Positions 25,478 through 33,754 of a stretch of DNA of 38,530 bases are shown in pieces. The translations under genes and the position numbers were made by a program. Under the pieces are notes generated by a model. It was not told the DNA's origin. It searched no databases and worked only from the letters and a program-made list of their open reading frames with translations. How positions within the stretch are numbered: position 1 is the stretch's first letter; every line of letters begins with the position of its first letter. Source of the DNA: JBEISR01 sp044337705 (GTDB lineage: Bacteria; Planctomycetota; Planctomycetia; Pirellulales; Pirellulaceae); assembly GCA_044337705.1 (NCBI GenBank), contig JBIINB010000032.1:1-38530 (forward strand), in the 5' to 3' direction.

Positions 25478-25882
25478 TCAACCCTCGATATCTTCGTCTA
25501 ATGGACTGACGTCCATTCCATCGTAGGACTGCAACCCCCGGGCGTTAGCGAACTGCTCCAGAGCCTCATTCAGCTCGGTCAGCGAGTCAACCGTATGCGA
25601 CTCGGCTCGCTCCACATGCAGGACAAAAAAGTAACCTTCCTGCGGTGCCAGTTCCTCCGATTCCTGATCGTCCTCGTCGGACTCTTGCTCTTCCTCGGAT
25701 TCGCTCGCCTTCAGCATTTCAACAAAGTCGAAGCCCTCTGCTTCCAGGTCGGGAATAGCCTCTTCCAGTTTGCGAGGATCGGGATCGACAAAGTAGTAGC
25801 CCCAAAGCATCTCTTTGGAGGTATCGACTCCATCTTCCTGCATCTCCTGGAACAGATCTTCTACCAATTGACGTTCGATCAT
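25478..25882 (-). CDS. RraB-like protein (putative regulator of RNase E)
   Basis: 134 residues. RraB binds RNase E and inhibits or redirects mRNA decay. The overall layout matches: a helical start MIERQLVEDLFQEMQEDGVD, then a strand region WGYYFVDPDPRKLEEAIPDLEAEGF, a second ferredoxin-like unit YFFVLHVERAESHTVDSLTELNEALEQFA, and a C-terminal LQSYDGMDVSPL that recalls the YDGWGTYFE end of E. coli RraB. Between the two units is a very acidic insert, about residues 62-80, made almost entirely of Glu, Asp, Ser and Gln. ATG 25882 has AAAGGA eight bases upstream; ATG 25891 is an alternative. No RNase E gene is visible here, so the partner is not known. Confidence 0.7.
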   Translation of the reverse strand: MIERQLVEDLFQEMQEDGVDTSKEMLWGYYFVDPDPRKLEEAIPDLEAEGFDFVEMLKASESEEEQESDEDDQESEELAPQEGYFFVLHVERAESHTVDSLTELNEALEQFANARGLQSYDGMDVSPLDEDIEG

Positions 25883-26242
25883 CCCTGCCATCCTTTACCT
25901 GGAGGTGTTTCTTCTAGCTTCCTTTGGGCTGGGAAGCGACCGATCGATCGTAGCCCAAAGAGGCCGGGTTGCCTATCGGTTCAACGTCCCTAGCTCCCAG
26001 GAAGCGACACTTTTTGCGACTGTGCCTCCGCCAAACGGCCTGGAGATCTGTGGAGTCGTCGCTGACGATGTCACTTCCTAGGCAGCTAGCGTTCTTGGCG
26101 AAAATGGTAGCTAGAGTTGCCTGACGCGCTTCCTGAAGAAACGACAATTGTCGTGGAAAAGCGAGGGGCGGTTGCGATCCTTGAGGATCTTGGTGCGCCA
26201 GTGAGCCAAATTCAGAAGCTTGTTCTTCAGCCTTTTGATCGA
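25883..26242 (-). other. Intergenic region between second vWA gene and rraB-like gene
   Basis: 360 bp. A 110-codon open frame crosses it on the minus strand (26246-25914), starting with TTG that overlaps the vWA stop, but it has no ribosome site and no family I recognise, so I do not call it. The main feature is a 14-bp palindrome at 26141-26154. I found no well-spaced sigma70 promoter. Confidence 0.45.
26141..26154. repeat. 14-bp perfect palindrome, possible operator
   Basis: ACGACAATTGTCGT is perfectly self-complementary over 14 bp. It lies about 260 bp upstream of the rraB-like start and just past the vWA gene. Its size fits a dimeric regulator's site; no second copy was noticed in the window. 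Confidence 0.4.
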
Positions 26243-28336
26243 TCAAAGCTTCGGAATGGGGCGTGTCTTCGGCTTATTGAGCATCATCGCTTCCTCGTCG
26301 ACCCCCGGTGGAGGTGGAGGCGGAGGTGGGGGAGGATTGTTGCTGGGTGGGGGTGGGGGAGCGAGGTCGGTGAACGATTCGACCCACGACCATCCGATGG
26401 GGCGAGCCAGTTGCTGTTTGGCCAGCAGTCCCCAAGGAGTTCCCGCGTGCTCTTCGGAGACTCGAGTCAGCAACTCCGTCGCCTGCTGAGCTTGTTTCTC
26501 TAGTGCGCTGTTAATGGAGACTTCGCTGGAGGGGCGCAGCGTCCAGGTGTTGTTCTTGGGGTCTTCGAAATTGATGCCTCGTTTGGCCTTGGCGAGCATT
26601 CCGTTGTAGCCCTCGGCGCGAACTTTTTCGGCCAGGGCCGTTCCCAGGGACAGATCGAAGGAGGCCAACCAGCGTGGACTTAGCTCCTTATCGCGGTGCT
26701 TAAGCCCCTCTTGAAGCAGATCGCAAAGTCCCTGAAGCTTCGGCTCCAATCTGGCTGCCTCACGTTGGGAATCGGTCAGTTCGTTGACGAATTGCGCTTC
26801 ATCCCGCTTGATGAACTCCGTGCGGGGGCGATCGAGGGTTCCAACCCGTGAGTTTCTGGCGGCTTGCAGAAGGGCTTGGCGAAGCGGGCTTTCCTGGACA
26901 GCTTTGAGATATTTTTCTTCGGAGAGGTAATCAGGACGATATCTCTCCATCACCTCGGGATCGAAAAAATATGCCAAATGGCTGGCGAACGCGTCTGTGT
27001 CCGATCTCTGAATCCGCTCGTTGAACTTGCGGTTGGGGTGGACGGTGAAGTAGATACCTCCCGTCTCGACGCATGCGCGGGAAAGAGCATAGGGACCGAA
27101 GCCGGAGTCGATGATCGGCTCTTCAAAGTAGTCATCTTCGTAGCCTAGCTGGATCCGCTCCGGAAGGATTGATTCAGGGCCCTGATCGATCTGCGCCCAT
27201 TGGGGGGTTTGGTCGTATTCGGGATCGGGATCGACATACTTGATGTAGCTGAATTCCCTACCAAATGGAGCTGGAACACCCATGACATAGATCGGCATGG
27301 CATGTTTTCGACAGAGTTCCAACGTCTGTTCCAGCCCTTGAATATCGTCGCCTCGTTCATCGGTGACTGTGATCAAGAGGACATTGCGCTGTGGCCCTCG
27401 AGACGACTTCAGATTGCGATAGCTCTTGTACTTATCAGCGGCCAGGTAGAGCGCCGAGAAGACCCGTTCGACACCCGAAACATCGGTTTCAATCCGATCG
27501 ATGGCGGCGGTGATTTCCTCCAGATCCGCAGTTGGATTCTCCGTAAGAAGGTCGACTTTCTCTCCAAAGGAAATGACACTGGTCAAAAGAGGCTGTGCCT
27601 CTCTCTCCTCTTTCGCCGCGCGGGAGTTGCGAGCCAGATTCGATTTGGCTGCCTGAACAATTCCGAGTTCCTCGTAGATTCGTTCAAACCGCTCCCGTAT
27701 CTCTGCTCTCCTCCGCGTGAGACTGGCAGAAGCATCAAACAGCCATACGACCAAAGTCGGTCGCTCTTCGATCGATTGCAAAATCTCGTAGGTGATTCGA
27801 TCGACAGCGCCATCGGTGCCCGTCGCACCAACCCCTGTCATGCCACGAACCGCTTTTGGGGCTTCGGTCAGTCCCACAGCCTGCTTGATCGATACAGAAA
27901 CATCGAAGGTCGGCTTTTCGGTCAGAGTGGTCAGTTGCATCGATGGAATTTCCGACACATCGGCAATCACCGGTGCGGCGCTGAGAGCCATCGAATCCCC
28001 GGCGAGAGAATTGGCACCGATGGCCTCGCTGGGAGCTTCCGAGTAGGCGATCTGCGTCACCTCAAACTCGGGGGATGGTTCTTCGATCGTCGGGCTGGCC
28101 TGGATCAGCATGGCGATCTGTTCGGGAACCTTCAGGATGGGGATCATCGCCAAGCCGACCACCACTGCCAAGTGAGCAAAGAAGCTGATGGCTAGGGCCT
28201 GTGAATCCTTGTCGATCCAGTTGGTCCAGCTACCGGAATGTGCGTCGTTGGAACCCTCGATCGACTGATCAACCTCCGAAGGAAGGTCTTGGTATTCCTC
28301 GGATGATTCGTTGCGAAACTCATGCGTGATCGACAT
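26243..28336 (-). CDS. Second vWA-domain protein with SxxxH membrane anchor and polyproline tail
   Basis: 697 residues. An acidic cytoplasmic N-terminus (1-46) precedes one membrane helix (about 47-68, ALAISFFAHLAVVVGLAMIPIL) with S51-x3-H55, the same spacing as in the vWA protein of the ExbBD cluster and in TonB/TolA. A low-complexity linker (70-185) follows. The vWA domain (about 193-400) has VVWLFDASASL (D201, S203, S205) and LLITVTDERGDD (D326). A large charged, helical region (about 400-650) includes DEAQFVNELTDSQREAARLEP. The C-terminus has five prolines, SNN, then ten consecutive prolines before GVDEEAMM. ATG 28336 follows GGAAGGA; the open frame extends to 28372. Probably periplasmic beyond the anchor. 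Function unknown; I infer a possible ExbB/ExbD partner. Confidence 0.8.
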   Translation of the reverse strand: MSITHEFRNESSEEYQDLPSEVDQSIEGSNDAHSGSWTNWIDKDSQALAISFFAHLAVVVGLAMIPILKVPEQIAMLIQASPTIEEPSPEFEVTQIAYSEAPSEAIGANSLAGDSMALSAAPVIADVSEIPSMQLTTLTEKPTFDVSVSIKQAVGLTEAPKAVRGMTGVGATGTDGAVDRITYEILQSIEERPTLVVWLFDASASLTRRRAEIRERFERIYEELGIVQAAKSNLARNSRAAKEEREAQPLLTSVISFGEKVDLLTENPTADLEEITAAIDRIETDVSGVERVFSALYLAADKYKSYRNLKSSRGPQRNVLLITVTDERGDDIQGLEQTLELCRKHAMPIYVMGVPAPFGREFSYIKYVDPDPEYDQTPQWAQIDQGPESILPERIQLGYEDDYFEEPIIDSGFGPYALSRACVETGGIYFTVHPNRKFNERIQRSDTDAFASHLAYFFDPEVMERYRPDYLSEEKYLKAVQESPLRQALLQAARNSRVGTLDRPRTEFIKRDEAQFVNELTDSQREAARLEPKLQGLCDLLQEGLKHRDKELSPRWLASFDLSLGTALAEKVRAEGYNGMLAKAKRGINFEDPKNNTWTLRPSSEVSINSALEKQAQQATELLTRVSEEHAGTPWGLLAKQQLARPIGWSWVESFTDLAPPPPPSNNPPPPPPPPPPGVDEEAMMLNKPKTRPIPKL

Positions 28337-28449
28337 GCCGAGTCCTTCCAAGGAATCGTCACCGACAGGCATTCCGGATGCCTCGGAAAAGCACCCCAGC
28401 CGCGCCGTGGGACAGTCATAAAATCCACATGAATGCCATGTGCCTTTTC

Positions 28450-28472
28450 ACTATAAAGGACGGCGACCGCCG
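28450..28472 (-). promoter_or_regulatory. Candidate promoter with inverted repeat upstream of second vWA gene
   Basis: On the minus strand TATAGT (28455-28450) lies about 115 nt upstream of the start. Just before it, in the spacer, is CGGCG-GT-CGCCG (28472-28461), a 5-bp-arm inverted repeat. The -35 is weak. The arrangement resembles the one upstream of ppaC. Confidence 0.3.
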
Positions 28473-28593
28473 AATGTATCCGGAAATCCCATTTCCCTGT
28501 TCGAAAATACGATTTCCTCGGTGGATCGTCAGCCACTTTGCATGTCTGGCCAGCGAGGCTGCCAGGTTTCCAGGGCCGATGGCAACCTGGCCA

Positions 28594-28625
28594 TAAAAAA
28601 CGGCCCGCCTAAGGTCGGCGGGCCG
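28594..28625 (-). terminator. Strong bidirectional intrinsic terminator after the DUF1598 gene
   Basis: CGGCCCGCC (28601-28609) and GGCGGGCCG (28617-28625) form a perfect 9-bp GC stem with a 7-nt loop. On the minus strand it is followed directly by six Ts (28600-28595); on the plus strand CGATTTTTTG follows. It ends the DUF1598 transcript and isolates it from the vWA gene downstream. A second inverted repeat, GCCAGGTT/AACCTGGC (28561-28568 and 28584-28591), sits beside it. Confidence 0.85.
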
Positions 28626-28657
28626 CGATTTTTTGTGACTGCGGTGTGGTAGCCAGA

Positions 28658-30055
28658 TCAGGTTCCGTTCCAGCACCATGCAGGAGTCGACGGAAGCTTG
28701 GGACGCTGCCGGGAAAGTTCTGAAGCAACCGATTCGTTGGCGACAACGGTCCAGGCGTCCACGTAGACGCCCCCGCTGGTGGAAACCACCCAACCGCCGC
28801 TGGTCTGAACGAAGCTGCACTGAGGCGGCAGTTGCTTGGGGACCCCCAGGCTGGCCGATTCGCCGGTGCGGGCCCCATCCTTGAACTCATGCAATTCGAA
28901 TCCGGCCAACTGCTCCAGCCCCTTGGCGTCGATCAGTGCTGCGACGACGCACAGGTCGATCACATTGCGGAGTTCACCGAAAATCGGATCCTGAACCGAC
29001 AGTTCGTCCAGTTTATCGGTGAACAGGTCCGCCCATTTCTGAGCGACGCTTCCCTGCTTTCCGGTCTGCTTTCGGTTCCCCTGGGCATCGACGAACTCTT
29101 CTTCGGTCAGGGTTTTGATGCCTCGTCCTCGAAGGTGCCAACTGAGCCCATCTTCCGAGCGTTCTATGGCGTCGTAATCGCACGCCATCCACCAGCGCGA
29201 CTGCTGAAACGCGTTGGGACGATTGCGAATCATTTCCAGGTAGCTGGGCAGATTCTTGACGGGAGCCTGAGCGAGGTCCATCCCATACCGCTTCATCTGG
29301 TAATCGGCGGCGAGAAGCACACGAGCCATGTGACTGTCTGCTGGTACCCCTTTGAGCTGAACCATCTGAGGTCCGAAGGCATCCCGCATCGCGGGTTCCA
29401 TCTGCTTGGGATTCTGGCCGGGTGCCAGCGAGACATTCTTCAGAAGATTTTGCAGCCGCTGAATCCCTTCCGATGTGGGATCGATCGAAACGGAAATGCC
29501 TTCCTTTTTAGATGCTTCCGTCGAGCGAAGAGCGACTAGCAGGTCGTCCAGGTAAAGGACCGGTCGGCCCGATTTCTGCCCGACAACTGCCCCCCGCTCG
29601 GAAATCGTCCATGGCTCAGCAGGGCCACCAATCACGATATCATGCAACTCGGGGTAGACGAAAACGTACTCCACCCTAGTGAGCCCACCGAGGAAAAGCA
29701 TCTCCTCCGGGATAGGGCGATCGGCCTTTTTCAGATCAGCAATCTGTTTCTGAAGTTCCTTCAGCGAAATCCATCGCTGGTCGGTTGGCTGGCGAAAATC
29801 GGCTTGTGGTCCCCGCACCATCGCACGTATCGCCTGCAGAGAATCCTGCTGGTCGGAGAGCACAGCGTCGCGGACGACGCCATTTGCATCCACCTTCACA
29901 CCGCCGACGACTCGGTTCTGGAGGAATCCCGGACCGAACTGAGCCATTGCCTGACCGATCGACAGCATCGATGCCGATGCGAGCAACAGGCAACGGCTAG
30001 CCGTCGTCAACAACCATCGACTACCATGAAGTCGCGACCGACTCTGGACCGGCAT
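28658..30055 (-). CDS. Secreted DUF1598 protein
   Basis: 465 residues with a clear signal peptide: basic SRSRLHGSRW, hydrophobic LLASASMLSIGQ, and a likely cut after AMA near residue 38. The body matches the planctomycete family DUF1598 as I remember it: GFLQNRVVGGVKVDANGVVRD near the start, GGLTRVEYVFVYPELHDIVIGGPAEPW (about 120-146), VLYLDDLLVALRS, SMEPAMRDAFGPQMV-like region, and SRWWMACDYDAIERS. Most of the chain is outside the cytoplasm. No catalytic motif is evident and the function is unknown. GGGAGC precedes ATG 30055. It is divergent from the FHA-sigma54 activator, with 224 bp between starts, so the activator could control it. A strong terminator follows. Confidence 0.85.
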   Translation of the reverse strand: MPVQSRSRLHGSRWLLTTASRCLLLASASMLSIGQAMAQFGPGFLQNRVVGGVKVDANGVVRDAVLSDQQDSLQAIRAMVRGPQADFRQPTDQRWISLKELQKQIADLKKADRPIPEEMLFLGGLTRVEYVFVYPELHDIVIGGPAEPWTISERGAVVGQKSGRPVLYLDDLLVALRSTEASKKEGISVSIDPTSEGIQRLQNLLKNVSLAPGQNPKQMEPAMRDAFGPQMVQLKGVPADSHMARVLLAADYQMKRYGMDLAQAPVKNLPSYLEMIRNRPNAFQQSRWWMACDYDAIERSEDGLSWHLRGRGIKTLTEEEFVDAQGNRKQTGKQGSVAQKWADLFTDKLDELSVQDPIFGELRNVIDLCVVAALIDAKGLEQLAGFELHEFKDGARTGESASLGVPKQLPPQCSFVQTSGGWVVSTSGGVYVDAWTVVANESVASELSRQRPKLPSTPAWCWNGT

Positions 30056-30279
30056 AGTGGAGCTCCCGAAAACAAATGTCCGATCGAGCCGCCCGATTGG
30101 CTCGTCGGAGGTTTTTGGTCAACCAAGTGCAAAGGGATTTTTGCCAACGGACGGCACCCATACCAGCGGAATAGATGCCAACTATGGCGCATTTCTTCCC
30201 CGTCGGACTGCTCAGGAATCCTTCGTGACGTTCCTTCGCCATTCTCGACAGATTTCAGAATAATTGGGCGTCATAGACG

Positions 30280-32355
30280 ATGCAACCAAACAAATCGAAT
30301 GGCTATTTGATTATACGTCATGGGGGTAGGTGGAGCGACGTGCTGCGTCTCCACCCAACCCAACGCATCGCCATCGGGCGGGCCAGCCAAAGCCATGTGG
30401 TGGTGGCCGATCACCTATGTAGCCGATTCCACGCCGAGCTCTACTGGGATCAGGATGGGTGGTGGATCCAGGACCAGAAAAGCCGTAACGGGACGTTCGT
30501 CAACGGAACGAGGGTCGAGCAACCGGTGAGGTTGAGGCCCGGGGATCAAATCCAAGTCGGCTCCTGCTCCATCCTATTTTCCAGTCACTTAGGGGGGGCG
30601 ATCGAGCCGGTAGGAACTGCGGCCGAGGGCGCTGGTGCAGCCAGGGGGCCAGGTGCCGATGGTGCATCGGGACCTTTGGAGATCATGCATCAGAGCCATA
30701 CTGCGGCGTTACTGACTCCCCTAGCGGCAGAAGGGCGCCATGGCGGGCCGATGTCGGTGGTATCGTCGCACATCCGTGAGGCTACCGAAGAAGCGGTGGC
30801 GGCGGACCTGTTCCGGCTGGCATTCGATCTAGCGGGAATGACGAGTGAAGCGGAGGCCGCTCAGTCGACACTCTCCCTTCTGAGGAAGCTGACCGGGGCC
30901 AGCGCCGGTGCTGTATTGATTGTTCGTCGTGGCGTCGATCCGTTGCACCCGGCCCCACACGACCTGGTGGCTTTGGCCACCGAAGAAGATACCGGACGTG
31001 TTTACCGACGGTTGGACGATGGGTTAGTCGAACAGATATTTCAGGATGGGCAGGCAGTCCTCGCCCGCAATCCTGCAGCGGTGCCCGAGTCCCAGGATTC
31101 CTTTAGCGCTGTGCGCAGTGTATCGAGCCTTCTGGCGATTCCTCTGCGGGACGGTGATCGCTGGTTAGGATTGGTGCACCTCTACTGCGGATGCGATCGT
31201 CCGATGTTTGGTAAGGGAGACCTGGAAGTAGCCCTCGCGGCGTCGCAGACACTGGGGCTAGCCATCGTCAATCTGCGAACTCAAGACCGCTTGCTGCACC
31301 GTCTTCGAGACAGCCAGCGAAAAATTCAGCGTTTGCAGAAAGAGCTTCCGCCCTCGCCGGAATGGATCGCCGTCTCTCCCGCCATGGAGCGGTTGATGGT
31401 TCAGTTGCAACGCCTTGCTCAAACCCGCTCGGTGGTGCTGATCCGCGGCGAAAGCGGAGTTGGCAAGGAAGTGGTCGCACGAGAGCTCCATCAGCGAAGC
31501 CCTCATGCAAAAGGCCCGTTTGTTGCGGTCAACTGCGCGGCGCTAGCTCCCACGCTGTTGGAGAGCGAGCTTTTTGGGCATGAGAAGGGTGCGTTCACTG
31601 GGGCCAGCGAACGATCGATTGGTCGCTTTGAATTGGCGGAAGGGGGGACGATATTTCTCGACGAAATCGGGGAGCTGCCCCTGGAACTGCAAGCGAAGTT
31701 GCTTCGAGTCTTGGACGGGCATCCGTTCGAGCGGGTAGGTGGGAGCAAGTCGATCCAGTCCAATGCTCGAGTTCTGGCGGCGACCAACCGAGATCTGGAA
31801 GAGGCGGTTCGAGAAAAAAGCTTTCGCGAGGACCTCTACTTTCGTCTCCGAGTGATCGAACTGATGATTCCACCTTTGCGCGAACGGACTCAGGACATAG
31901 TCCCACTGGCCGAGTACTTTCTGGAGCGGTTTTTGCGACAGTCGGGGCAGGGACCTAGGGGCTTTTCGCCAGAAGCCGTGGCCGCAATGACTCAGCATCG
32001 CTGGCCCGGAAATGTCCGGGAATTAAAGAACGCAGTGGAAAGAGCCTGGGTGCTTTGCGTCGATGACTGGATCGCTCCAGCTGACCTAGCACTCGACCTG
32101 CGGACTCCTTTCGCGCCTTCCACTGCTCCATCCACCCGGTCTGAGCTGACCGCCATCTCCGATACCATCGCAGGCGAACTGGTCCCCTTGGAGGAAATCG
32201 AACGGAAATACATCCTGCGGGTTCTGGAGGCGACGCATGGCAACAAGTCCCGAGCCTCAGCGATCCTCGGTATCGAAAGATCGACGCTGGACCGCAAGCT
32301 CAAACGCTACGCTCCGGGCGGCGACGTACCATCAGCGGGCGATGACTCCCCTTAA
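30280..32355 (+). CDS. Sigma54-dependent transcription activator with FHA and GAF domains
   Basis: 691 residues. An FHA domain (about 8-105) binds phosphothreonine partners: IGRASQSHV, CSRFHAEL and DQKSRNGTFVNG are the conserved loops. A GAF domain (about 170-335) follows, then the AAA+ sigma54-activator domain: Walker A GESGVGKE (390-397), the sigma54-contacting loop GAFTGA (437-442), Walker B GGTIFLDEIGE (D461, E462) and the sensor/arginine region FREDLYFRLRV. A C-terminal Fis-type helix-turn-helix, HGNKSRASAILGIERSTLDRKLKRY (653-677), binds DNA. There is no receiver domain, so control is probably through a Ser/Thr kinase acting on an FHA ligand. No kinase, rpoN or clear -24/-12 promoter is in the window. 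The ribosome site is weak. Confidence 0.92.
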   Translation: MQPNKSNGYLIIRHGGRWSDVLRLHPTQRIAIGRASQSHVVVADHLCSRFHAELYWDQDGWWIQDQKSRNGTFVNGTRVEQPVRLRPGDQIQVGSCSILFSSHLGGAIEPVGTAAEGAGAARGPGADGASGPLEIMHQSHTAALLTPLAAEGRHGGPMSVVSSHIREATEEAVAADLFRLAFDLAGMTSEAEAAQSTLSLLRKLTGASAGAVLIVRRGVDPLHPAPHDLVALATEEDTGRVYRRLDDGLVEQIFQDGQAVLARNPAAVPESQDSFSAVRSVSSLLAIPLRDGDRWLGLVHLYCGCDRPMFGKGDLEVALAASQTLGLAIVNLRTQDRLLHRLRDSQRKIQRLQKELPPSPEWIAVSPAMERLMVQLQRLAQTRSVVLIRGESGVGKEVVARELHQRSPHAKGPFVAVNCAALAPTLLESELFGHEKGAFTGASERSIGRFELAEGGTIFLDEIGELPLELQAKLLRVLDGHPFERVGGSKSIQSNARVLAATNRDLEEAVREKSFREDLYFRLRVIELMIPPLRERTQDIVPLAEYFLERFLRQSGQGPRGFSPEAVAAMTQHRWPGNVRELKNAVERAWVLCVDDWIAPADLALDLRTPFAPSTAPSTRSELTAISDTIAGELVPLEEIERKYILRVLEATHGNKSRASAILGIERSTLDRKLKRYAPGGDVPSAGDDSP

Positions 32356-32648
32356 AAGCTGTCGTCGGCTTTACCGGTTGCAGAGGCGATTGGCGAGGAA
32401 GAGCCGGCGAGCGGGGTGGGAGGAAGCCGCATCGCGAGAGACGATCTTTTGTAACGAAGGATCTACTATCTGCTGGCTCCATGGCTCAAAGGTTTCCCCA
32501 CCAGCCAACCGTAGCAGGTGCGACCTGACCAAAAAGCAAATCTGCAACCAAGAAGTGGGCCGGTGTGGCCGGTCGAGTCGATACGATAGAGAAGGCTTCC
32601 GCAGTCGCTGCGGTGCAGTAGTCGATCTGTCCCATGAAGGAGCTGCCT

Positions 32649-33503
32649 GTGCAAGACCCCGATACCCGAAAGACGGCTCGCCCATGGCAACTGGAAGAGT
32701 GCACTTTGGAGACTGTTCGGCAGGAGTTGCATCAGGTGGCGATTTTGCCTCTGGGGGCAACCGAGCCACATAATCTCCATCTTCCTTACGGCACCGACAG
32801 CATCGAGGCTACCTGGATTGCAGACACGATTGCTCGTCGCGCGTGGCAGCAGGGAGCCAAGGTTCTCGTCCTTCCCACGATTCCTTTCGGCACCGAAAGC
32901 AACCTTCAGCAATTTCCTCTTGCAATCGATATCTCTCCAATCACGCTGTTTCGATTCCTTGAGGAAGTCGTTCAGTCGGTGGTCCGAAGCGGAATTCATA
33001 GGATTGTGCTGCTGAACAGCCACGGCGGTAACGACTTCAAGCCGTTCCTTCGTCAGGTCTACGGAAAGCTGGACGCTGATCTTTTTCTATGCAACTGGTA
33101 CCAGGCGATCAAAGATCGCGCCCTCCGGATCTGCTTGCATCCGGATGACCACGCGGGGGAAATGGAGACTTCGCTGATTTTGGCCTGCCGTCCCGATCTG
33201 GTCGCGCGGAATCCCGATGGCACTCTAGCGGCCGATTCGGGCCAGGTACGCCCGCTCCGCTTTCGTGCATTGCAGGAAGGCTGGGTCTCACTGACGCGTC
33301 CCTGGCACCTGCTGACCACGCAGTCGGGAAGTGGAAATCCGCACCATGCATCTGCGGAAAAAGGGGATCAGTTGATCGAAGCGATCTGTGAAAGGTTGGT
33401 CCCTTTCCTTGTGGAGTTGGCCAACAGTCCGCGCGATGCGTGGTTTCCTTTCGACGCATCAGACCCCAACACCGCTTCATCACCGAGCGACCGGAATAGC
33501 TGA
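32649..33503 (+). CDS. Creatininase-family amidohydrolase
   Basis: 284 residues from GTG 32649, chosen because AAGGAG lies six bases upstream; ATG 32634 is five codons earlier with no clear site. Creatininase-type enzymes are metal amidohydrolases acting on creatinine, formamidopyrimidines, mycofactocin precursors and similar amides. Motifs: VAILPLGATEPHNLHLPYGTDS (first metal-binding set, with E, H and D), LNSHGGND and HPDDHAGEMETSLIL (further metal and catalytic residues). The canonical EQHGPHLPLGTD is here EPHNLHLPYGTD, so it belongs to a different subfamily from true creatininase. The substrate is unknown. It lies 278 bp after the FHA activator on the same strand with no recognised promoter. 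Confidence 0.8.
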   Translation: MQDPDTRKTARPWQLEECTLETVRQELHQVAILPLGATEPHNLHLPYGTDSIEATWIADTIARRAWQQGAKVLVLPTIPFGTESNLQQFPLAIDISPITLFRFLEEVVQSVVRSGIHRIVLLNSHGGNDFKPFLRQVYGKLDADLFLCNWYQAIKDRALRICLHPDDHAGEMETSLILACRPDLVARNPDGTLAADSGQVRPLRFRALQEGWVSLTRPWHLLTTQSGSGNPHHASAEKGDQLIEAICERLVPFLVELANSPRDAWFPFDASDPNTASSPSDRNS

Positions 33504-33754
33504 TTGGGTGGGGGATCTGCGAGAGAGCCCTGCAGCGGGGCAATGGCGATGACTGGATGGCTTTGCCCTCGCATGTGGCAGCCAATGTTGGTTGAAGGCG
33601 GAGTCGACCAAGTCCATTTCGCGAGATGCAAAGCCTGGTGTTCCTAGCGCTGTGATATTTGGCGCGGTGATTTCCGTTCATCGGGCAGCATGGGATCGAC
33701 CATTCGCCTACGATGGTTCCTAGGACATTCCCTCAACTTTCAGGAACTCGATCC

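Noticed and set aside
25914..26246. 110-codon minus-strand open frame after the second vWA gene
   Set aside because: TTG start, no ribosome site, no recognisable domain; its overlap with the vWA stop is the only support.
27200..28195. 331-codon open frame opposite the second vWA gene
   Set aside because: Low-complexity, arginine/histidine-rich composition typical of an antisense shadow; the minus-strand frame has clear vWA motifs.
30100..30170. Possible -24/-12 promoter on the minus strand for the DUF1598 gene (TTGGCA ... TTTGCA)
   Set aside because: The GG and GC elements are 13 nt apart instead of 10, so it does not fit sigma54 spacing.
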